Positions 46,375 through 64,000 of a stretch of DNA of 64,000 bases are shown here, piece by piece. The translations under genes were made by a program, and so were the position numbers. How positions within the stretch are numbered: the stretch's first letter is position 1; every line of letters begins with the position of its first letter. Source of the DNA: Perognathus longimembris pacificus (lineage: Eukaryota > Chordata > Mammalia > Rodentia > Heteromyidae); assembly GCF_023159225.1 (NCBI RefSeq), contig NC_063161.1, forward strand, positions 7,153,795 through 7,217,794. Direction: 5' to 3'. The notes under the pieces were generated by a model, which worked only from the letters and a program-made list of their open reading frames with translations, was not told the DNA's origin and made no database searches.

Positions 46375-46705
46375 AGGGAACAAGGAATCTAAAGAAAAGT
46401 TAAACATAAATACAATACCCAGGGTACCAAATTAGTTACAGTCACATCAGGTTTACCAGAACTAGGAAAAGGAAGGGAAACATCAAAATGGAGAGACAAA
46501 GGGTAAATGGTGAACTAATGCAACAGCAACACTTAGAAGACAATATGCTATTAACCGACTGTACAACTTGGGGGGGCTGGGGAGGCGTGAAGGTGGGAGA
46601 AAAATGAGGGAGGAGGTAACAAGTTTGGTAAAAAAATGTACTCATTGCCTTACATATGAAACTGCAACCCCTCTCTGTTCATTGCTTTGACAATAAATAC
46701 ATTAA
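46375..46705 (+). mobile_element. L1 3' UTR fragment
   Basis: The right half (ATGTACTCATTGCCTTACAT, then AACTGCAACCCC and ACAATAAAT) aligns with the 3' ends of the two L1 copies at 7880-7945 and 22240-22310. The left edge, against endogenous-retrovirus DNA, is uncertain. Confidence 0.6.
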
Positions 46706-46711
46706 TCATTT

Positions 46712-46918
46712 TATTTTTTAATTTTTTGCCAGTCCTGCGCTTTGGACTCAGGGCCTGAGCACTGTCCCTGGCTTCTTTTTGCTCAAGGCTAGCACTCTGC
46801 CACTTGAGCCACAGTGCCACTTGTGGCCATCTTCTATATATGTGGTGCTGGGGAATTGAACCCAGGGCTTCATGTATACAAAGCAAGCACTCTTGCCACT
46901 AGGCCATATTCCCAGCCC
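46712..46918 (-). mobile_element. IDL-Geo SINE after an L1 tail
   Basis: CATTAAT occurs on both sides (46703 and 46919). Confidence 0.87.
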
Positions 46919-46967
46919 CATTAATTTTTTTTAACTTCAGTTTTCACAGTCAAAAAAAAAAAAGTTA

Positions 46968-47183
46968 GGGCTGGGGATATAGCCTAGTGGCAAGAGTGCC
47001 TGCCTCGGATACACGAGGCCCTAGGTTCGATTCCCCAGCACCACATATACAGAAAACGGCCAGAAGCGGCGCTGTGGCTCAAGTGGCAGAGTGCTAGCCT
47101 TGAGCGGGAAGAAGCCAGGGACAGTGCTCAGGCCCTGAGTCCAAGGCCCAGGACTGGCCAAAAAAAAAAAAAAAAAAAAAAAG
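46968..47183 (+). mobile_element. IDL-Geo SINE, young subfamily
   Basis: Nearly identical to the copy at 3917. The duplication (poly-A then GTTAG) is seen at 46952-46967 and ends again at 47206. Confidence 0.9.
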
Positions 47184-47370
47184 TTTAAAAAAAAAAAAAA
47201 AGTTAGACTCCGATCTTACTATGTGCTAGAATATGTCTCTGTTTTCCCTGTGGACAGAAATGGCTGCCTTGGGCTGAACTTCTGTGTTACTATTTTGAGA
47301 TGGAACTTGGCACCTTGGAGCATTTTAGAAGCACCTTCCTCTACTATGCACTAGAGGCAGCTATACTGAT

Positions 47371-47565
47371 TTTTTTTTTTTTTTTTTTTTTTGGTAGCAG
47401 TTCTGGGGTTTGGGGTCTTGCACTCAGTTAGCTTGCTTGCTTGGCTAGTGCTCTACTACTTGAGCCATACCCGCCTCTTGCTGGTTATTTGGCTATTTGG
47501 AGATCTTCCAGATCTCAGCTTCCTGAGTAAACAGGATTACAGGATAAGCCACCAGTGTCCAGCTG
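47371..47565 (-). mobile_element. Composite SINE, diverged
   Basis: Poly-T then a shortened right monomer and the B1-like end. Confidence 0.7.
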
Positions 47566-47592
47566 TGCTAGCTGAATCATGTTTGTTTGTTT

Positions 47593-47797
47593 CTTTTGCC
47601 AGTCCTGGCACTTGAACTCAGGGCCTGGGCTCTGTCCCTGAGCTTCTCAGTACTCAAGGCTAGTGCTCCACCACTTGGAGCCACAGCACCCCTTCTGTTT
47701 TTGTTTTTTTCTGTTAATGTGGTACTGAGGAATGGAACCCAGGGCTTCATGCGTGCTAGGCAAACACTGTACCACTAAGCCACATTCCCAGGCAAGC
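47593..47797 (-). mobile_element. IDL-Geo SINE, older
   Basis: Has CATGCGTGCTAGGC in place of the younger GTATACGAGGC. Confidence 0.82.
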
Positions 47798-48247
47798 TGT
47801 ATCAATTTTTATTAGAGATTAAACCATTGCCTCATTGCCTCTGTCTCCATCTGTCCCTTCTGCAGCCATCTCTCTTCTGGCTTCTTAAAAAACTCCGTCC
47901 TCGAAAGTAAACTAAGCAACTGAAGGGTGGTGATGGGAGGGAGGGAAGGAGAGAGAGAGAACAGCTGATATCAAGCAAAAGGAAAGACGTCCTTATCACC
48001 TGATCTGTAAGAAATAGTTTTATTGTTAATGTTCGTAGAATTCATAAACTTTGTAGATTAGAATGATGATGCTTATCATTGTGATGGTTAAAATGTGTTT
48101 ATGACTTTAGTTAAGTATAACTACGCCACAGTACTGTGAAATTTATGTAGTTACTTGATCTCAAGAAATCTTTGGAAAAATAAATAAAATAAAATAACCC
48201 ATGGTTTGAGTCAGCCCAGACAGGAAAGGCTGTGAGACTCCTAAAGC

Positions 48248-48572
48248 AGGGGCTGGGAATATGGCCTAGTAGTAAAGTGCTCCTCTTGTATACATGAAGC
48301 CCTGGGTTTGGTTCCTCAGCACCACATATATAGAAAAAGCCAGAAGTGGCACTGTGGCTCAAGTTGTAAAGTGCTAGCCTTGAGCAAAAAGAAGCCACAG
48401 GCAGTGCTCAGGCCAGGAGTCCCAAGCCCCAGGACTGGCAAGAAAACAAAACAAACAGAAAAAGCTGGAAGTGGCGCTGTGGCTCAAGTGGTAGAGCATT
48501 AACCTTGAGCAAAAGGAGCTCAAGGACAGGGCCCAGGCCCAGTAGTTCAAGCCCCAGGACTGGAAAAAGAAA
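48248..48572 (+). mobile_element. IDL-Geo SINE with an extra right monomer
   Basis: A normal dimer (48248-48449) is followed by a second right monomer (48450-48572) without a head, making a trimer-like array. Confidence 0.83.
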
Positions 48573-49826
48573 ATGAAGGCACGGAGGAAGGAAGAGAAAA
48601 GTTTCCTATTATAGATGTTTGGAATTCCTTCATTTGCATTGCCTAAAAGGGGGCTGGTAAATGACTTTCCTGTTAGGTGTAGAGGAATGATTTAATTTTA
48701 AACCCACTTTCAATTATGCCAGAATCAGCCTTTAGCCATTCCTACATAATCTCGTTTCACAGATTTTTTTTTAAGTGTGTGTAAATTCTTTATGTTTTTC
48801 TTCTGGGGACAAAATAAATCCATTGTAATAAAAACCTTTTCTGATCAGAAAAAAAAATATTGCATCCTCATACCCATCATTTAACACTATCTGTGAATTT
48901 ATTTTTAACAAACCAGAGAACTTTCATCTACTAAGAACCCCCCCCCCCAACTTAGAAGGTAACTAGACTATTATATTTTGCACAAGAAATAAATTTCCTT
49001 TTGCTGCATCCTATTTGGAATTTTTTGCTGCACCCTAATTAGAAAAGTCCATTTGTTGAGGCAAAGGGCAGGGTGGGTGTATTATCCTGTGTGTTCCGAA
49101 AGATAAATGCCAAGCATTTGAGTGTGTGTGGGGAATTTGTCACACCTTGTTAATTATAATCCCTTCTTCTGAGTCTTTTAAGACATATTAATACTGTTCT
49201 CTAGGCTTGTGAGTCACCCTGTCTCTTTACCCCCAGTGAGCTGTGTAGTCTGCACTTCTTCTCTCTGGGGTTTGTGTGCTATGCTGTGTGTCGAGGGGAG
49301 GAATCTGCTTTTCAGGTGGGAAGTGATTACTGCCTGTCAGTGCCAAAGCGCAGATTTCTCTGCTAAGGCTCCAAGAGGCCAGACGTGGGACTTGGTTCAG
49401 TGTGTGATGGTGGTGGGGGCTGCTGGGGATTGAACCCAGGGCCCGCCTTGCACATGCACTGAGCTCCACCCCCAGCCCCAAGTCAAATCTATTTTTATGC
49501 ACAAAAATCACTGAAGTTGGCAAAATTTAAAAGTGTGGGTGAGGAATAGAGAAGGGAGGCAAGCTATTGAAGCAGAGTGGGAAGAGAGGTTGGGGCAAGA
49601 TTTTAGGAGGGCTGCAATGTCACACTGTGGAGCTAAAGCTAAGTCTCCAGGTCTCTGGGAGTCACTGAAGTTTTTAAAGCAGGAAACTTTCAGACTTGCC
49701 AAGCAGGAAAGCACCTGGTGAAGTGAACTTGACCGAAATTGCAGTGGTAAAAACTCAGACTGTATTGCAGAACTTAGGTGGCTTGCAGTATAAATAGTTT
49801 AGAAATGAAAGTTAAGAGTGTAAAGT
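48573..49826. other. Intergenic DNA without a gene
   Basis: Only an antisense ID-like monomer (about 49408-49478) is recognisable. Confidence 0.55.
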
Positions 49827-49838
49827 CTGAACAAAAAG

Positions 49839-50031
49839 GGGGCTGGGAATATGACCTAGTGGTACAGTGCTTGCCTGGGTTCAGTTCCTCAGCACCACAT
49901 ATATAGAAAAAGCCAGAAGTGGCGCTGTGGCTCAAGTGGTAGAGTCCTATCCTTGAGCAAAAAGAAGCCAGGGACAGTGCTCAGGCCCTGAGTTTAAGCC
50001 CCAGGACTGGCAAAAAGAAAAATAAAAAAAA
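49839..50031 (+). mobile_element. IDL-Geo SINE
   Basis: 12-bp duplication CTGAACAAAAAG at 49827-49838 and 50032-50043. Confidence 0.89.
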
Positions 50032-50336
50032 CTGAACAAAAAGAAAATTCTGTGTTTGCAAGTTGTCTGGGTTTTCAATACAAATTTTACTGCTTTGTAA
50101 AACACAGAAGACATGAAAATGGCAAAGGTATTGTTGGCACAGGTAGAGGTCTGCAGAAGACAAACCACAGAAAAACGTGACAGTGGAAAGAACAAATGTG
50201 GGAGGTGTCTCCAGAGACATCAGGCAGTAGCTGGAGACATTTTTGTTGTCATGACCTGGGAAAGGAGGGAGATCTCCTGGAGTCTAACAGTAAAGAACAA
50301 AGATCTTGTTGGTCATCATTTTACAAAGAGCAGGTC

Positions 50337-50492
50337 CAGGATAGGAATGTGGCTTAGTGGGACAGTACTTGCCTAGCATGCATGTAGCCCTGGGTTTGAT
50401 TCCTCAGTACCACATACACAGAAAAAGCTGGAAGTGGCTCAAATGGTAGAGTGCTAGCCTTGAGCAAAAAGCAGCTCAGGGACAGAGCCCAA
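50337..50492 (+). mobile_element. IDL-Geo SINE, shortened right monomer
   Basis: AGGTCCAG occurs on both sides; the right monomer lacks part of its end. Confidence 0.8.
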
Positions 50493-50810
50493 AAGGTCCA
50501 GTGACATGTTCAGATGGTAGGGGATAGTATAATGTCCAGTACTGTTATTTTTTTGATGTCTACCATTTTTACTCAGCACCAGCCACTTACCACAGTCCTT
50601 TTAGTGTACTAGGATGGCAGGCATGTACCACTAGGGTCTTTGAGATAGGACTTCCCCCAGGGGAAAAAAAATGGCCTTGCACTATCATTCTCACTTGTGT
50701 TTCCAGAATAGCTAGAATTACTATGAAGTTACTATGCTGTACTGTGAGAAAACAGAGAAACCACATTTTGTCTCTTTCTCTCTCTCTGCATATATTTTTA
50801 TTTATTTATT

Positions 50811-51000
50811 TGCCAGTCCTGAGCCTTAGACTCAGGGCCTTAGCACTGTCCCTGGCTTCTTTTTGCTCAAGGATAGGACTCTACCACTTAGCCACAGTGC
50901 CACTTCTGGCTTTTTTCTATATATGTGGTGCTGGGGAATTGAACCGAGAGCTTCACGACTGCAAGGCAGGCACTCTATCACTAGGCCATATTCCCAGCCC
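50811..51000 (-). mobile_element. IDL-Geo SINE
   Basis: Preceded by a TTTATTTATTTATT tract; complete reverse dimer. Confidence 0.86.
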
Positions 51001-51264
51001 TAGGAACTACATTTTGAAAGGTCAAACTGGGAGTCTTAATTGGAAAGCTGGCGAATGTCGGTGGACTTTTGTCGCAAAGACCTGCACCCCCAACGAATAT
51101 ACTTAATACTGCCAGAAAACCGAACCATGACATAAAGCCAAAATGACCCCATCTTGAGGCAGCAGCCATTTGGTTGTTTATATTAAAATATGAATGACCC
51201 AGAGCGCACATAAAATCCACGAACTGACTTATTTGTGCTGAAACTGTTGAGCTGCAAATTCCTT

Positions 51265-51415
51265 AGCAACCCTGAAGTCAGACTCACTCCCCTCAGTGCT
51301 TGTAAAGTCCTTGGATAAAGCAACCCTAAAGTCAGACTCCCCTCTACACTTGTAAATCCCTTGAACAAAGCTATCTTGAAGTTGGGCTCCACTCTGTGCT
51401 GTGCCTGGCCATGGG
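51265..51415 (+). repeat. Tandem repeat of about 50-54 bp, nearly three copies
   Basis: Units begin at about 51265, 51319 and 51369, each with AGC(A/T)A(C/T)C then (G/A)AAGT(C/T)(A/G)G(A/G)CTC. They lie directly upstream of the LTR promoter and may be U3 enhancer repeats. Confidence 0.65.
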
Positions 51416-51430
51416 AAGTGACTATGCTAA

Positions 51431-51824
51431 TGTAGGATGAAAGGGCATTGTAAACAGACCCAGACTGCCAATCACTCCATTTGGCAGGACAGCTTGTGAA
51501 AACCCAGCCAGCCGGGAAACTCCCTTGATAACCTTTGCCCGCCCTAGAATGCCCCTAGTTCAGAGCCAATCAGCCTTCTGTCTGTACCCTAATTCTGCTC
51601 AAACACCTGGTTGCTGCAAATTTTGTAGTTTTCACCTTTTCACCTTTATATAAGTCCTGTAAAAATCCGGCTGGGGGGACCTTCCTCCCTATCTCCCCTG
51701 CGTCCGTGGTGTAAGGGACAAGGCCCTAGCCACGGCCCGCCTGAATAAAGCCTTGCTTTTGCATTTCGGAACATCTGGCTCTCGGTGGTCTTCTTGGTGG
51801 TCTTCTCGCGACTTGGGCATTACA
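51431..51824 (+). mobile_element. ERV1-like LTR, forward, probably solo
   Basis: Contains a CCAAT box near 51570, TATATAAG at 51647-51654, AATAAA at 51744-51749 and a U5 ending GGGCATTACA at 51824. No primer-binding site follows. The right edge is firm. The left edge is a guess: TGTAGG at 51431 gives a length close to the 406-bp relative, but the U3 could extend upstream through the tandem repeats at 51265-51415. No target duplication was found. Confidence 0.7.
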
Positions 51825-52200
51825 ATGAGAGCCTGAGAGGAACGAAAAAGCGGAAAAAACAATACCAACAAGCCAGATCAGTTGCAATGGAGAGCTGAAG
51901 TGGGATGCCATGGTGACTGAAGAGACAGGACATAAGGCATGGCTTAACGGCATCTGAGCTAGTCTGGACTTAAATAGGGTCAGGTCAGGGGGTAGGATCA
52001 CCGGGAGTTTGAGAGTTCACAACCCAAGACTGGCAGGTCAAGTCATCTATTTGCAAGCCCCACCTGAGTCTAGAAGTTCAGGCACAGCCATAACCTGGGA
52101 GGTGGGGCTTGCCTGCCTCCACCATGAAGACAAGATAGTGCCAGTCAAACCCAATACCCTATCCACCACGTGGCCAAGATGGCTCCGGTTATCTAGCCCC

Positions 52201-52444
52201 CATTTTTTTTTTTCTGCCTGTCCTGGGGCCTGAACTTGGAACCTGGGTGTTATTCCTGAGCTTCTTTCACTCAAGGCTAGCGCTCTACTGCTCGAGCCAC
52301 AGGTCCACTTCCAGTTTGACTTTTGCTAGTTTATTGAAGAGTCTCAAGGACTTTGCTGCCTGGGCTGGCTTCCAACTGCGATCCTCAGATCTCAGCATCC
52401 TGAGCAGTAAGGATTACAGGCCATGAGCCACCAGCACCTGGCTC
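52201..52444 (-). mobile_element. Composite B1/right-monomer SINE
   Basis: Reverse copy upstream of the DDX17 CpG island. Confidence 0.8.
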
Positions 52445-52497
52445 TGTTTTTCCTTAAAAGGGGGGAAAAAAAACAACAAAAAACTAAAACGAGCTTA

Positions 52498-52667
52498 AGT
52501 CTGGTGCTCTATCACTTGAGCCATAGCTGCTCTACTGGCTTTTTTGCTGACTAACTGGAATCCAGTCTTTCCAGCCCAGGCCCTTCCTGCCCCAACTGGC
52601 TTTGCACCACGATTCTCTGATAAGCTTCCTGAGTAGGATTATAAACCCAATCTACAGGTGCCTGGCT
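52498..52667 (-). mobile_element. Composite SINE, partial
   Basis: Diverged second copy following the one at 52201. Confidence 0.62.
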
Positions 52668-54043
52668 GGCAATATCTTCCTATTATCTTGGAGAAAACAG
52701 TCAACAGCTAAACCACCCACTAGGCCTCCAGAGACTGGGTTAACGGTCAACCTGGTCACCTTCCTCCCTTTTAGCTATTCATACAGTTCTCACCCTCGGG
52801 CCCCCAATTCGGGCCAACTTCCTCTCTCGTGACCCTAAAGTCAGCTGAAGGCCCACCGCAGCCATGTAATTCATCTCCTTTTGCTGCCCTTAACCGGGTT
52901 TCATCATGGGGTCTGGTGGTCATACCTAGCATGGGGCTGCTGGGCTGTGGCCCTGCGGGTCTGAAAACCGACTTGAGAAGCCCAGGAAGTGTTTGCACGC
53001 CACGGTGCCCCTTCAACGTCCACACCGGTTCAAAGACCGATCGGATGGTCACCTCCCAAGCCTAACTTTCTGCCTGGCAAACCAGAGATGGCACCCCTCT
53101 CCTCCCACCGTCTGCGGAAACCAAGCCTGGGGAAGCGCAGGATTCCAGGGGGCAGGGAGGACCCGATCCCGGGGCGCGGGGCGGCCAGGCCAGCAGGCTT
53201 TCAAATGCATCTGGAGGGGGAGAGGCACCGCACAGCGTGGGCAGCCGGCCTGGGCGCGGGGCGCAGGGCGCAGGGCGCAGGGCCCGCACAGCCCCACCGG
53301 GGAGACGGCGGGCAGCCACCACGGCCCCAGGCGGCGCCGCTTAATGGCGGCGGCGGAGGAAGCGCGGGGCATCCATCATGGCTGCCGGCGTCGGCGTGGC
53401 GAAGGGCAAACGGTAGAAAGGGCTCCCAGGCGCGAGGCCGGTCTCGGCGGCCGGAGGGGCCAGGCCACCACGGCTCTCGGCCTAAGAGGGGCCGGGCCAA
53501 GGCCTGAAGACACTCAAGTTTAACGACCGCGACGGGAGCGCAGACACGGTCCCCGCAAAGCAATCCGTCCACTCCTTATCCGCCCCCCTCCACCCCCGCC
53601 CGGCTTCAAGTTGCGTCCCGCGGTCGGAATCCGGCCAAATCCTCTCTGCTCCAAACAGAATGCGCTGCGCACACAGCGCAGCTCCGCCATAGTGGGCCGA
53701 CTCACGCCGCCGAGAAGGTTACGTCGCGCGGGGGCGGGGGCGGGGCCGGCCCCTCGCCCCACCCCCCGCGTTCCACTTCAGGCGGCGCGAGGCGGCTACG
53801 CCCGTTACGTACTTTGTTTTTCTGACGCCGGCAGCAGCGCGCACCCGTCTCCGACGTCGACGTAAGCCCTTTCTGAGAATTCCCCTAGCGCCCGGCGGCG
53901 CGCACGGGCTATTCCGAGACGCTGTTTACGTACGGTCCCCGCCGTGCGTCGTGTTCATTTGGAGCCGTCTCCGCGGCGGCCGCCATTTTGTGCAGTCGCT
54001 GGGAAGGAAGGAGACGCCTAGACCGAGGCCCTGCCTGGGTTGA

Positions 54044-54295
54044 GCGTACCCAAACCTACCCACCGTCTTTATTACCCCGATTCTCTGTGTGTTGCTCCCG
54101 TCTCCGACGAGAGAGGCGGCGACGGTGGCGTCTGCGACGGGAGACAGCGCGTCGGAGCGAGAAAGCGCCGCGCCTGCCGCCGCCCCAACAGCGGAGGCGC
54201 CGCCGCCGCCATCGGTCGTCACCCGGCCGGAACCGCAGGCCCTCCCGAGCCCGGCCATCCGTGCCCCGCTTCCCGACCTCTATCCATTTGGGACC
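54044..54295 (+). CDS. DDX17: In-frame N-terminal extension of DDX17 (p82 isoform region)
   Basis: The frame upstream of the p72 ATG is open back to a TGA at 54041-54043. It contains LLPSPTREAATVASATGDSA, a Pro/Ala-rich stretch and LPDLYPFGT, matching the known p82 extension. There is no upstream ATG. In human the extension is reported to start at a non-AUG CUG codon just before PTGFVAP. The equivalent codon here, 54056-54058, is CTA. Any p82 made here would need CUA or another near-cognate codon, for example GTG 54089-54091. Confidence 0.75.
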
Positions 54296-63998
<9,703 letters not shown>

Positions 63999-64000
63999 AC

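Noticed and set aside
45440..51824. The two LTRs as ends of one provirus
   Set aside because: They are in opposite orientation and of different subtypes, and no retroviral genes lie between.
52989..53572. Frames of 172-176 codons upstream of DDX17
   Set aside because: Same GC-rich artefact, Arg/Gly/Pro-rich in all frames, and no splice structure.

Overview
This is a stretch of mammalian nuclear DNA: AT-rich, with long introns, GT-AG splice sites, CpG-island promoters and about a hundred retrotransposon copies. Two protein genes are recognisable, both on the + strand: DMC1 (complete coding region, 13 coding exons, 340 codons) and the 5' part of DDX17 (seven coding exons, running off the right edge). 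DMC1 followed by DDX17 on one strand is the conserved mammalian order (human 22q13.1). The dominant SINE is a dimer of a tRNA-Ala/ID-like head and an unrelated right monomer. That matches the published description of IDL-Geo, reported only from geomyoid rodents (pocket gophers, pocket mice, kangaroo rats). I therefore infer a geomyoid rodent, but the species cannot be read from the window.

Layout: 1-680 is a GC-rich CpG island with GC boxes and a perfect E2F-type palindrome, taken as the DMC1 promoter and non-coding exon 1. DMC1 coding exons lie at 2057-41609. Their introns hold a 5'-truncated L1 (6648-7961), ancient antisense L1 remnants (9487-10550, 14220-14600), a nearly full-length but mutated sense L1 (15575-22348) in intron 6, a probable MaLR LTR (27945-28203) and dozens of SINEs. 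41610-53050 is the DMC1 3' UTR plus intergenic DNA, with several LTRs, including two of related type in opposite orientation. 53070-54720 is the DDX17 CpG island with exon 1. DDX17 intron 1 (54346-59885) carries an IAP-like solo LTR. Exons 2-7 (59886-63983) encode the protein through the Q motif and motifs I, Ia, Ib and II (DEAD).

The two genes are not functionally linked. DMC1 is the meiosis-specific strand-exchange recombinase; DDX17 (p72/p82) is a broadly expressed nuclear RNA helicase. Every DMC1 exon junction keeps frame and the key ATPase motifs are intact, so the gene looks functional. I found no bacterial-type system, CRISPR array or new host gene. The most notable points are: the DDX17 p82 non-AUG start position reading CTA; recurrent retrotransposition at already used target sites; a SINE repertoire in which two different heads share one right monomer; and the structure of the L1 5' UTR.
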